A model generated the notes under the pieces. It was not told the origin of the DNA and did not search any database. It worked only from the letters and a program-made list of their open reading frames with translations. This document shows, in pieces, positions 1-8,622 of a DNA stretch of 64,000 nt. The position numbers and the translations under genes are program-made. Positions within the stretch are counted from its first letter, which is position 1, and each line of letters opens with the position of its first letter. The stretch is from positions 1 to 64,000 of the forward strand of contig NZ_CP114291.2 of NCBI RefSeq assembly GCF_027111355.2, read 5' to 3'. The DNA is from Flavobacterium eburneipallidum. Its GTDB lineage: Bacteria; Bacteroidota; Bacteroidia; Flavobacteriales; Flavobacteriaceae.

Positions 1-47
1 CTTATTTGAAGCAACTTTAGTCTTAAAAATAATTCAGAACCGAGCTT

Positions 48-1595
48 ATGACGAACGACTCAACTTTACCCAAAAATGATTTTCTAGGACAACCCAAAGC
101 ACTTTTTATTTTATTTTTTACCGAAATGTGGGAACGCTTTTCGTTCTATGGAATGAAAGCTTTGTTGATATTTTTTCTGACCAAATATTATTTATTTTCA
201 GATGATGCTGGAAATTTATTAATAGGTAGTTATGCCGCTTTGGTTTATGCCATGCCAGTTGTGGGTGGGTTTATTGCCGATCGGTATTTAGGATTCAGGA
301 AAGCCATTGTTTTTGGTGGAATATTACTAGTTCTAGGACATCTCGGAATGGCTTATGAGGGAAATGCCACCACAAAAACCCTAACAGGCGAAATAATAAG
401 AGATGAATTTGCGCTTCAAATATTTTATTTATCATTAGCATTTATCGTGATGGGCGTTGGTTTTTTGAAAGCCAATATTTCATCGCTAGTTGGCGAATTA
501 TACGAAGAAGGCGATAAAAGACGGGATTCAGGATTTACCATTTTTTATATGGGAATCAATTTAGGATCTTTCTTGGCAACTATAATTTGCGTTTGGTTAG
601 GTGAATCTTATGGTTGGAGCTATGGCTTCGGTGCTGCAGGAATTGGAATGCTTTTGGGATTAATCACTTTTATATCAGGAAGAAAATTATTATTAGGCAA
701 AGGCGAATCAAAAAATCAAGCCTTTTTAGAAAAACGAATTTTTGGTCTAAAAAATGAATGGCTCATTTATACCGTTTGTTCAGCTGCTGCATTTATCGTT
801 TGGCAAATGGTTCAAAGTCATAGTGTTGTTCAAAATTTACTCATCATTGCTGGAGCTATTTCCTTTATTTACATCATTTATTACGCTTTAACTCAATTAG
901 ACAAAATAGCCAGAGAACGCTTGTTTGCATTGACTATCTTGATTGTTTTTACGATTATCTTTTGGGCTTTGTTTGAACAAGCTTACACTTCCTTGAATTT
1001 GTTTGCCGATAGAGTTTTAGACCGAACTATATTTGGACACACTATTCCTGCTGGACAATTTTTAAGTTTAAATTCTTTGTTCATCATTTTATTAGCACCA
1101 GTTTTTGCTTGGTTTTGGATAAAATTAGAAAAATACAATCCGAACACGGCGGTGAAATTCTCTATCGCTTTATTATTAGTTGGTCTGGGGTTTGGTTCAT
1201 TAGTATTTGGAATCAATATTTCTGAAATGGGAAAAGTAGGAGTGATATGGATTATTTTATTAAACCTTCTTCACACTTGTGCAGAACTTTGTTTGTCGCC
1301 TGTTGGTTTATCGGCAGTTACGAAATTATCTCCTGTAAAGATTGTAGGTTTCATGATGGGCGTTTGGTTTTTGGCTACAGCCAGTTCTGAATTTATTGCG
1401 TCTATTTTAGCCAATATCGCTTCTGTTGATACTTCGAATGGAGAAGCACCTGATTTGAATTTAGCCAAACAGAGTTACCTCAAACTTTTTGAATATTTAT
1501 TTTACACCGGAATTGGTTTTGGAGTTTTGCTTTTGGCACTTTCTAAACCCATAAACAAATTAATGCACGGAGTGGACAAAGAATTAAACAACTAG
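48..1595 (+). CDS. POT/PTR-family proton-dependent peptide transporter
   Basis: Inner-membrane MFS transporter of the POT (PTR2) family, expected to import di- and tripeptides with protons. The 515-residue length fits the family. The N-terminal helix carries the family ExxER proton-coupling motif (E26, E29, R30 in TEMWERFSFYG), and the second PTR2 signature FYMGINLGS lies near residue 167. About 12-14 hydrophobic segments are visible. The ATG at 48 is the first in frame. A paralogue starts four bases after its stop, so the two are probably co-transcribed. Substrate is inferred from family only. Confidence 0.93.
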   Translation: MTNDSTLPKNDFLGQPKALFILFFTEMWERFSFYGMKALLIFFLTKYYLFSDDAGNLLIGSYAALVYAMPVVGGFIADRYLGFRKAIVFGGILLVLGHLGMAYEGNATTKTLTGEIIRDEFALQIFYLSLAFIVMGVGFLKANISSLVGELYEEGDKRRDSGFTIFYMGINLGSFLATIICVWLGESYGWSYGFGAAGIGMLLGLITFISGRKLLLGKGESKNQAFLEKRIFGLKNEWLIYTVCSAAAFIVWQMVQSHSVVQNLLIIAGAISFIYIIYYALTQLDKIARERLFALTILIVFTIIFWALFEQAYTSLNLFADRVLDRTIFGHTIPAGQFLSLNSLFIILLAPVFAWFWIKLEKYNPNTAVKFSIALLLVGLGFGSLVFGINISEMGKVGVIWIILLNLLHTCAELCLSPVGLSAVTKLSPVKIVGFMMGVWFLATASSEFIASILANIASVDTSNGEAPDLNLAKQSYLKLFEYLFYTGIGFGVLLLALSKPINKLMHGVDKELNN

Positions 1596-1599
1596 AATC

Positions 1600-3405
1600 A
1601 TGACTGAAAATACAACCGACCAATTTTTTAAAAATCCTGTTTTAGGACATCCAGCTGGATTATTTGTACTGTTTTTTACCGAAATGTGGGAACGGTTTTC
1701 TTTCTACGGAATGCGTTCTTTGCTGATTTTATTTTTAACAGCATCGGCTGTAGATGGCGGTTGGGAATGGACACGGGAAAATGCTTCTTCACTTTTTGGT
1801 TCTTATGTTGGTTTGGTGTATTTGTCCACCATGTTGGGCGGTTATTTTGCCGATAAAATAATTGGTTTCCGTTGGGCAGTTGTTGTTGGAGCTTTACTGA
1901 TGACTTTAGGACACGCCTCGATGGCTGTTGAAACAGAATTTTCTATTTATCTAGGATTGGTTTTACTGGTATTTGGAAATGGCTTTTTCAAACCGAATAT
2001 GACTTCGATTATTTCTGAAATGTACAAAGATCGTCCAGAGAAAAAAGATGGTGCTTACACTTTGTTTTACATGGGTGTCAATGCTGGAGCTTTCTTCGGG
2101 ATTTTGCTTTGTGGATATTTAGGCGAAAAAGTAGGTTGGAGTTACGGTTTTGGTTTGGCAGGAATTTTTATGTTCTTCGGGATGTTGCAATTTTGGTTGT
2201 CGCAAAATATTTTTGGCGAAATTGGTTTGAAACCCAGTGTAGAAAGTAAAGCAAAAGCCGAAGCTGCCGATACTGATAAAAGAAATCCATTCACGCCAAT
2301 ACAATTGGGGGTAATAGCCGTAAGTTGCCTATTAGGATTACTATGGATTTTGAACGATCCTGCCTCAAAAATATCAGGGGGAAAAGTAAATATCTTTGTA
2401 TTTTTGGGCGAAAACGGAAATTCGATTGCCATTGTTACTGCTCTGGTTTTATTCATCCTTTTACTAATTTACCGTTTTACTCAATATTCTCAAATCACAA
2501 AAGAGAAATTGATTGCAGTAACCTTTTTTGCTTTTTTAACGATTTTCTTTTGGGCAATATTCGAACAGTCTCCTAACAGTTTAACCATTTTTGCCAGCGA
2601 TTATACTAATCGCGTTTTAGAAGGCAATTGGAGTGTTACGTTTTTGGTCATCAATTCTTTAATGACCCTTTTACCATTGGCCATAATTACTTGGGTTTTG
2701 ACTTTATTATTCAAACAAACATTACAGAAATATACAGTTGCTTCCGTAATTTTGAGCAGTAGTTTTGTTATTATTTGGATTATTGCTTTATGGATGTTGG
2801 TCAAAGATTATTATTCTGCAGGTTATTTATCGTTGTCTGATGAAACGTTGAATTTATTAAAAATTGAAAAAGTTACCGAAGCCTTAACCGAAGTTCCTGC
2901 TACTTGGTTTTCTACATTAAACTCATTATTCATTATAACTTTAGCACCATTATTTTCTAAATTATGGGAAAGCAAATACAATCCGTCTGCCAATTTGAAA
3001 TACGGAATAGGGATGGGATTACTCGCTATCGGGATGTCTTGTGTGGCTTTTGGCGCAAGCGATATTGAAGCGGGAGCCAAAACTGCATCGGTAAGCATGA
3101 TTTGGTTGATTTTAGTTTATCTTTTCCACACCATGGCAGAATTGTGTATTTCTCCTGTGGGGTTGTCTTATGTGAGCAAATTAGTTCCCGCTAGAATGAT
3201 TGCTTTTATGTTTGGAGTTTGGTATCTTGCTGTCGCTATTGGAATGAAAGGTGCGGGTATGTTTGGAGAAAATATCGACAAAATTGCTAACGAACACGGA
3301 TTGAGTTATTTCTTCTGGATTCTGACGTCGATTTCTGTTGTTGTGGGACTATTTGCTGTTGTGATGTCGCCAGTGATAAAAAAATTAATGCACGGAGTAC
3401 GATAG
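1600..3405 (+). CDS. POT/PTR-family peptide transporter, long form
   Basis: Second POT-family transporter, 601 residues, clearly paralogous to the preceding gene. It shares the TEMWERFSFYG segment (E28, E31, R32), the FYMGVNAGAFFG signature and the C-terminal ending KKLMHGV. Compared with its neighbour it carries about 85 extra residues between the equivalent of TM helices 8 and 9 (roughly residues 365-445) with at least one additional hydrophobic stretch, plus a loop around residues 210-235. Proton-coupled oligopeptide uptake is likely; the insertion may alter specificity or topology. It follows the first transporter by four bases. Confidence 0.92.
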   Translation: MTENTTDQFFKNPVLGHPAGLFVLFFTEMWERFSFYGMRSLLILFLTASAVDGGWEWTRENASSLFGSYVGLVYLSTMLGGYFADKIIGFRWAVVVGALLMTLGHASMAVETEFSIYLGLVLLVFGNGFFKPNMTSIISEMYKDRPEKKDGAYTLFYMGVNAGAFFGILLCGYLGEKVGWSYGFGLAGIFMFFGMLQFWLSQNIFGEIGLKPSVESKAKAEAADTDKRNPFTPIQLGVIAVSCLLGLLWILNDPASKISGGKVNIFVFLGENGNSIAIVTALVLFILLLIYRFTQYSQITKEKLIAVTFFAFLTIFFWAIFEQSPNSLTIFASDYTNRVLEGNWSVTFLVINSLMTLLPLAIITWVLTLLFKQTLQKYTVASVILSSSFVIIWIIALWMLVKDYYSAGYLSLSDETLNLLKIEKVTEALTEVPATWFSTLNSLFIITLAPLFSKLWESKYNPSANLKYGIGMGLLAIGMSCVAFGASDIEAGAKTASVSMIWLILVYLFHTMAELCISPVGLSYVSKLVPARMIAFMFGVWYLAVAIGMKGAGMFGENIDKIANEHGLSYFFWILTSISVVVGLFAVVMSPVIKKLMHGVR

Positions 3406-3450
3406 CGGCACTGTTTTTGGAAAGATAAATTTTAAAAATTAGATATAAAA

Positions 3451-3912
3451 ATGAAAAAAATATTGATATGCTTATTAGTAGTAATGGCTTCTTTTACGGT
3501 TCAGGCACAGGAGCTAAAATGGGAAACAGATATTAACAAAGCCATAACAGTTTCTAATAAAACCAAAAAACCAATGTTACTATTTTTTACAGGAAGCGAC
3601 TGGTGTGGTTGGTGTATTCGTTTGCAAAAAGAAGTATTAAAAACCCCTGAATTTACCAAATGGGCTAAAGCCAATGTGGTGTTGGTAGAATTGGATTTTC
3701 CTAGAGCTGTTCCACAATCCAATGCTTTGAAAGCACAAAATAATGGTTTACAACAAGCTTTTGGAGTGCAAGGATTTCCAACGGTTTATTTTGCAACCGC
3801 CAAAATAATAAAAAACAAACCAAGCTTTACTGGTTTAGGAAGCACGGGTTATGTAGCTGGTGGACCTGCTGCTTGGCTGGATGTAGCCAATGGTATTATC
3901 AAAAAGAAATAA
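3451..3912 (+). CDS. exported thioredoxin-fold protein
   Basis: 153-residue protein with a clear N-terminal signal peptide (residues 1-20, ending VQAQ) and a thioredoxin fold. The redox motif is W51-C52-G-W-C55 and a cis-proline lies at P110 in GFPTVYF. It should act in the periplasm as a disulfide reductase or oxidoreductase; the partner is unknown. It belongs to the small thioredoxin_7-like group common in Bacteroidota. It lies 45 bases after the second peptide transporter, possibly in the same transcript, and is followed at once by a terminator that overlaps the end of the convergent comEC gene. Confidence 0.85.
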   Translation: MKKILICLLVVMASFTVQAQELKWETDINKAITVSNKTKKPMLLFFTGSDWCGWCIRLQKEVLKTPEFTKWAKANVVLVELDFPRAVPQSNALKAQNNGLQQAFGVQGFPTVYFATAKIIKNKPSFTGLGSTGYVAGGPAAWLDVANGIIKKK

Positions 3913-3914
3913 AT

Positions 3915-5951
3915 TTAGTTTAACCTAAAGAATCCCTTTTCGCCTGTTGCGTGAAAAGGGATTTTTTGTTTGAGGCAAGTCGCTTTCCATAGTTTCTGAA
4001 TGTTTTTAAAATTGGAAGCATCAGCAACAACAATTTTAGGCTTTGCATACTTTAAAAAACGTTCCAAATTTATTTTTGGCGATTGTGTCAAAACTAGAAT
4101 ATCGGGACGAATGTCTTTTGGATAAACACCCAGACTATCTACAATTAGGATTTTATTTCCATTAAAATACAGTAGGTTTTGCAATCTTTTTTTAGATTTC
4201 AAATTACTAAAATTCCCCATAGAATAAGATGAAAGTGTTTGATTTTTGGATACCACTTTCAAAAGACTGTCATTGGCATATAATGTAATATTTTCTCCGT
4301 TACGTTCTGCTATCAAAGTATTTTTATTCGAATTAAAAACAACTAATTCTCTTTGACTTTCCACATCATAATGCGTTTTGAAATAGGCGATTTGCAAAAC
4401 AATAACACTAATCAAAGTTAAAGCCAATCGATTAAAAATTGGTTTTTTGAACCAAAGAACGCTGGCAAAAATCAGTAAATAAATACTCAACAAAAACTGC
4501 CAATTAAACGGTATATCACTAATAACAAATTCTTTTAATGAAGCAATGGCGTTTATAATTTTATTCAAAAACCAAATACTCCATTCTAATGATTTGGAAA
4601 GAAAGATTGGAACAAAATCAAACGCTGCCAAAATCATTACCAAAACACCCAAGCCCATTATCACTGTCAAAAACGGAATTACCACTAAATTGGTCACAAA
4701 AAACAAGCCTGGAAATTGATGAAAATAATAAATACTCAATGGAAAAGCCCCAATTTGTGCTGCAATAGAAACGGTTAGAATTTCCCAAAAATAATTAGCA
4801 ATTTTGTTTTTCGGTAACCAAATTCCCGCCAATAAAGGCTGTAACCAAAGAATAAAAAATAAAGCCAAATAACTCAATTGAAAACCTACATCGAATAAAA
4901 AAGAGGGGTGAAATAACAAAATCAACAACATCGAAACCAATAAAGTGTGGAAGATATTAGTACTTCTTCTTAAATACATTCCGATAGCTACAAACGAGAA
5001 CATTGTAACCGAACGAATTACCGATGGAGCCAAACCTGCCAACAATCCAAAGGAAAATAACGAAAGTAAAATAATGATTAATTTGATTAACGAACCTCGT
5101 CGTGTATTAGGAAAAGGCTTTAAAATAAAAGTTACAAAAACTAGAATAAAGCCAATATGTAATCCCGAAACGGATAAAATGTGTACCGCTCCTGCGTATT
5201 GATAATCTTTTATAATGTCGGGAGAAATATCTTGTTGTTGCCCTAAAATTAGAGCAATAGCCACATTCAATTCTGCTTTATTGAAATTACTTTTTTCTAG
5301 ATTTCGAATAATTTTGTTCCGTAACTTCGATGTATAATACCAAGGGTCTTTTTCAATAATAGAGCCTACTTTAACATCAGAGCCATCGGTATAGATTTGG
5401 GCATAAATTTGTTTGTTTTCGAGGTATTTACTGTAATCAAATTGATTCGGATTTTTGGCTGGACTGTTTTGATACAAACTCCCATCGATTTGTAAATGAG
5501 TTCCAATTTCAAAAGAATGATTCAAACTGTCTTTTCGAACATTCAAAAGAATTTTACCCGTCTTTTCTACATTATCAATTTGATTGACTAAAACAATATA
5601 ACGATCATTGTAAACAGAACTTCGCAATTTTTCTCGAATAGTAACTCTAACTAAATGCGGTTTATCAAAAATAGTTTTGTGATGAGTATAATGACTTTTT
5701 TGAAATGAATCTGTATGGACAATTTGAGTAATAACACCCGTAACAAAAGCAATAAAGTAAGTAGCTATACCAAAACAGATAGCGTTATCTGTTTTTTTTC
5801 TTGACATCAAAAAAGCAATTATCAAAAAGAAAATTCCACCAAAAAGCAATCCCAACATTACTGGAATAGACATTTTAAAAAAATGCGTCAAAACAATTCC
5901 TGCTAAAAAACCAATTGTAATTCTCGCTAAAGGGAAGCCTAATACTTTCAT
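3915..5951 (-). CDS. comEC: ComEC/Rec2-family competence DNA channel protein
   Basis: 678-residue polytopic membrane protein of the ComEC/Rec2 family, the inner-membrane channel for single-stranded DNA uptake in natural transformation. Order: hydrophobic N-terminus (residues 1-80), a DUF4131-like soluble region (about 95-215), then the Competence domain with the diagnostic segment AGAVHILSVSGLHIGFI at about 253-269 and eight or so TM segments. The C-terminal 130 residues correspond in position to the metallo-beta-lactamase-like domain, but no HxHxDH metal motif is visible. Whether this strain is transformable cannot be judged here. Confidence 0.88.
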   Translation of the reverse strand: MKVLGFPLARITIGFLAGIVLTHFFKMSIPVMLGLLFGGIFFLIIAFLMSRKKTDNAICFGIATYFIAFVTGVITQIVHTDSFQKSHYTHHKTIFDKPHLVRVTIREKLRSSVYNDRYIVLVNQIDNVEKTGKILLNVRKDSLNHSFEIGTHLQIDGSLYQNSPAKNPNQFDYSKYLENKQIYAQIYTDGSDVKVGSIIEKDPWYYTSKLRNKIIRNLEKSNFNKAELNVAIALILGQQQDISPDIIKDYQYAGAVHILSVSGLHIGFILVFVTFILKPFPNTRRGSLIKLIIILLSLFSFGLLAGLAPSVIRSVTMFSFVAIGMYLRRSTNIFHTLLVSMLLILLFHPSFLFDVGFQLSYLALFFILWLQPLLAGIWLPKNKIANYFWEILTVSIAAQIGAFPLSIYYFHQFPGLFFVTNLVVIPFLTVIMGLGVLVMILAAFDFVPIFLSKSLEWSIWFLNKIINAIASLKEFVISDIPFNWQFLLSIYLLIFASVLWFKKPIFNRLALTLISVIVLQIAYFKTHYDVESQRELVVFNSNKNTLIAERNGENITLYANDSLLKVVSKNQTLSSYSMGNFSNLKSKKRLQNLLYFNGNKILIVDSLGVYPKDIRPDILVLTQSPKINLERFLKYAKPKIVVADASNFKNIQKLWKATCLKQKIPFHATGEKGFFRLN
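3930..3967 (+). terminator. rho-independent terminator inside the 3' end of comEC
   Basis: An 11-bp stem (AATCCCTTTTC at 3931-3941 pairs with GAAAAGGGATT at 3953-3963) with an 11-base loop, followed by a T-run. It ends plus-strand transcription from the thioredoxin-like gene and is itself part of the last codons of comEC on the minus strand. Confidence 0.8.
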
Positions 5952-6241
5952 AATGCTAAAAATACAATTTTTTTAGTACGAAATAACTTTGAATAAAAAT
6001 ATTACCTCATTTGGATAATAGCAATATTTCATTCATCGAAATTAAATAAGTCAAACTAACGAGATTGAAATTATTCCTCATTATTCTAACCTTAATTTAC
6101 GAGAAAGCAAGTACTTGCTCCATTTTTTACATCCGAAATAATGAAGAAAAATCAGAGTATTACGAATCTATTCTATCACAATAAAACAAAAATTATTTAC
6201 AATTTGAAATGATAGAAGCAAACTATTTTAGCAAAAGCATA
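5952..6241. other. AT-rich intergenic region with no recognised gene
   Basis: About 290 bases between lpxB and comEC, both minus strand. No coding frame, strong hairpin or convincing -33/-7 promoter was seen. It presumably holds the lpxB transcript end and the comEC promoter. Confidence 0.5.
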
Positions 6242-7354
6242 TTACCTCAAATCCTCAACAATCAATCTAGCGGTGTTTTCGCTAGCACCAATTCCACCTA
6301 GTTTTTGTTCCAAAACATCGTATTTTTCGAGGAGATTTTTGCGGTAATTGGGCTCTGTAATTTTTCTTAATTCTTCACAAATTCTTTTTTCATTGCAATC
6401 GTCTTGAATCAATTCGGTTACCACTTCTTCATCCATAATTAGATTGACCAACGAAATGTATTTCAACGTAATAATGCGTTTGGCAATTTGATACGAAATC
6501 CAACTTCCTTTATAACAAACCACTTCGGGAACTTTGAATAACGCCGTTTCTAATGTTGCCGTTCCAGAAGTGACCAATGCAGCGGAAGCATTTCGCAATA
6601 AATCATAGGTTTTATTCGAAACGAATTTGATATTTTCATTAGTTATAAAAGCTTCATAAAACGAAAATTCCTGACTTGGCGCACCCGCAATCACAAACTG
6701 ATAATCTGGAAAATCATTAACCACGCTTAACATCACCGATAGCATTTTAGTAATTTCCTGTTTGCGGCTGCCTGGCAAAATGGCAATAATGGGTTTTTCG
6801 TTGAGTTTATTTTCCTTTCTAAAAACAGAAGCTTCAATCGCTGGATGATTCTGAATCGCATCAATCAGCGGATGACCAACGAATTCAACAGGAAAATGAT
6901 GTTTCTTTTCGTAGAAATCTTTTTCGAAAGGCAAAATCACGTACATCTTATCTACATCGCGTTTGATTTCGGTGATTCTATTTTCTTTCCAAGCCCAGAT
7001 TTGGGGTGAAATATAATAATGTGTTTGGAATCCGAGTGGTTTTGCCCATTTAGCAATACGCAAATTGAAACCGGGATAATCAATAAAAATAAGTACATCA
7101 GGTTGAAATTCGCTAATGTCTTTTTTACAAATTTTGATATTATTCAAAATCGTTCGCAAATGAAAAAGCACTTCTACAAAACCCATAAAAGCCAAATCAC
7201 GGTAATGTTTGACCAATGTTCCGCCCACATTTTGCATCAAATCGCCACCCCAAAAACGGATATCCGCAGTTGGATCTTCTTTGTACAAAGCTTTCATCAA
7301 ATTAGCACCATGCAAATCTCCCGAGGCTTCTCCTGCTATTATGTAGTATTTCAT
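6242..7354 (-). CDS. lpxB: lipid-A-disaccharide synthase
   Basis: 370 residues from the chosen start. LpxB (glycosyltransferase family 19) condenses UDP-2,3-diacylglucosamine with lipid X to give lipid A disaccharide at the cytoplasmic face of the inner membrane. The N-terminus MKYYIIAGEASGDLHGA is the hallmark of the family, and HYYISPQIWAWKENR and ILPGSRKQEI are further conserved blocks. An in-frame ATG 18 codons upstream exists, but its extension has no family similarity, so the start at 7354 is preferred. The gene follows a small membrane-protein gene by 23 bases. Confidence 0.95.
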   Translation of the reverse strand: MKYYIIAGEASGDLHGANLMKALYKEDPTADIRFWGGDLMQNVGGTLVKHYRDLAFMGFVEVLFHLRTILNNIKICKKDISEFQPDVLIFIDYPGFNLRIAKWAKPLGFQTHYYISPQIWAWKENRITEIKRDVDKMYVILPFEKDFYEKKHHFPVEFVGHPLIDAIQNHPAIEASVFRKENKLNEKPIIAILPGSRKQEITKMLSVMLSVVNDFPDYQFVIAGAPSQEFSFYEAFITNENIKFVSNKTYDLLRNASAALVTSGTATLETALFKVPEVVCYKGSWISYQIAKRIITLKYISLVNLIMDEEVVTELIQDDCNEKRICEELRKITEPNYRKNLLEKYDVLEQKLGGIGASENTARLIVEDLR

Positions 7355-7377
7355 TTTACTGTTTTGTTTGTAAAAAT

Positions 7378-7650
7378 TTATGCAAATATCGTAAAAATGG
7401 CAATGCAAATCACCGCCAAAATAACGCCTCTAGCCATGGTTTCTTTGTTTAATTTTAGCAAAACGGCAAAAGCCACAAGATCTAAAATAGTTCCAATGGT
7501 GATGAGTTTACCCAACTTACCTTCGGCCTTCAAGATTTGAATTCCAGTCTTAAAATCAAAATCGGTAAAAAAAGTAACAAAGAGAAAACAGCCCAAAATA
7601 GACATCGTAATTCCTATCGTCCAGCCATAAAACAATTCTAGTTTATTCAT
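7378..7650 (-). CDS. small membrane protein between surE and lpxB
   Basis: 90-residue protein that I do not recognise as a named family. It starts at the ATG at 7650, overlapping the surE stop by eight bases. The alternative start at 7683 would put 11 more codons inside surE. Three hydrophobic segments are visible (about residues 8-28, 50-66 and 70-90) with a short charged linker between the first two. Tight placement between surE and lpxB suggests one transcript and perhaps an envelope role; that is inference only. Confidence 0.75.
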   Translation of the reverse strand: MNKLELFYGWTIGITMSILGCFLFVTFFTDFDFKTGIQILKAEGKLGKLITIGTILDLVAFAVLLKLNKETMARGVILAVICIAIFTIFA

Positions 7651-8422
7651 TCCAGTTCCAAGTATTAAGTTTTTGAATGGCATGATGCGCTGTCAAATCA
7701 AATTGCACGGGAACTATCGAAACATAACCATTTGCAAGTGCCCATTCATCGGTATCTTCGCCATTGTCTTGATTGACAAATTCGCCTGTTAACCAAAAAT
7801 AATCTCTTCCTTGAGGCGTTTTTCGTTTGTCGAATTTCTCTATCCAAAGTGCTTTTGCTTGACGACAAATCTTTATTCCTTTGATTTCTTTTTCGGCAAG
7901 TTTTGGAAAATTGACATTCAAAACCACACTTTCTGGAAGTCCTTTTTCCAAAACTTCTAAAGTTATTGATTTGATAAATGATTTTATAGGTTCGAAATCA
8001 GCATTCCAATCGTAATCCGATAACGAAAATCCAATGGCTGGAATTCCTTCAATTCCCGCTTCGACAGCAGCACTCATCGTTCCAGAATAAATCACATTGA
8101 TAGAAGAATTAGAACCGTGATTAACGCCCGACACACACAAATCTGGTTTTCGTTTTAGCACTTCATTCACCGCTAATTTCACACAATCTACTGGTGTTCC
8201 AGAGCAACTGTATTCCTGAATGACATCCGTATCTTTCGAAATTTTATTGATGTACAAAGTATCATTTATGGTAATCGAATGTCCTGTTGCACTTTGTGGG
8301 CTATCCGGAGCCACGACTACAACGGTTCCAATTTCTGCCATAACAGCAATCAAAGCTCGAATTCCAGGAGCGGAAATGCCATCGTCATTAGTGACTAACA
8401 GTAAAGGTTTATTTTTTTCCAT
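7643..8422 (-). CDS. surE: 5'/3'-nucleotidase SurE
   Basis: 259-residue metal-dependent phosphatase of the SurE family, which hydrolyses nucleoside monophosphates (and often short polyphosphate) in the cytosol. The N-terminal LLLVTNDDGISAPGI carries the metal-binding Asp-Asp pair (D13, D14), followed by VVAPDSPQSATGHSIT and a conserved SGVNHGSNSSINVIYSGTM block that completes the active site. Length is typical. First gene of the apparent surE-small membrane protein-lpxB unit. Confidence 0.94.
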   Translation of the reverse strand: MEKNKPLLLVTNDDGISAPGIRALIAVMAEIGTVVVVAPDSPQSATGHSITINDTLYINKISKDTDVIQEYSCSGTPVDCVKLAVNEVLKRKPDLCVSGVNHGSNSSINVIYSGTMSAAVEAGIEGIPAIGFSLSDYDWNADFEPIKSFIKSITLEVLEKGLPESVVLNVNFPKLAEKEIKGIKICRQAKALWIEKFDKRKTPQGRDYFWLTGEFVNQDNGEDTDEWALANGYVSIVPVQFDLTAHHAIQKLNTWNWNE

Positions 8423-8494
8423 TGGAGTTGTTTTTCAAATTATTGTATAGAAATTCGTGTAAAAAACAGTTGATTCTTCTAGTAAACAAAGTAA

Positions 8495-8502
8495 CAAAAT
8501 TA
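8495..8502 (-). promoter_or_regulatory. possible -7 element of the surE-lpxB transcript
   Basis: On the minus strand this reads TAATTTTG, matching the Bacteroidota TAnnTTTG -7 consensus. No well-spaced TTTG -33 was found, so the call is weak. It lies 73 bases before the surE start. Confidence 0.35.
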
Positions 8503-8580
8503 ATCCAGTTCAAATATTAAACACTAAACAAAAAAACAATTTTATATCTTTAACAAAAAATTATGCGAGTCCCGTATTTC

Positions 8581-8606
8581 TTGGCATAGTTTTTACCGTA
8601 ATTTAG
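8581..8606 (+). promoter_or_regulatory. possible promoter of the Tsp/Prc protease gene
   Basis: TTGG at 8581-8584 and TAATTTAG at 8599-8606 resemble a -33/-7 pair with one mismatch in the -7 element and a short spacer of 14 bases. The ATG at 8623 follows by 16 bases. Confidence 0.35.
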
Positions 8607-8622
8607 TTTTTTTAAAAAATAT

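Noticed and set aside
7019-7540. A 173-codon plus-strand frame across lpxB and the small membrane protein
   Set aside because: It is antisense to two minus-strand genes with clear support; composition is Lys/Phe/Asn-rich without motifs.
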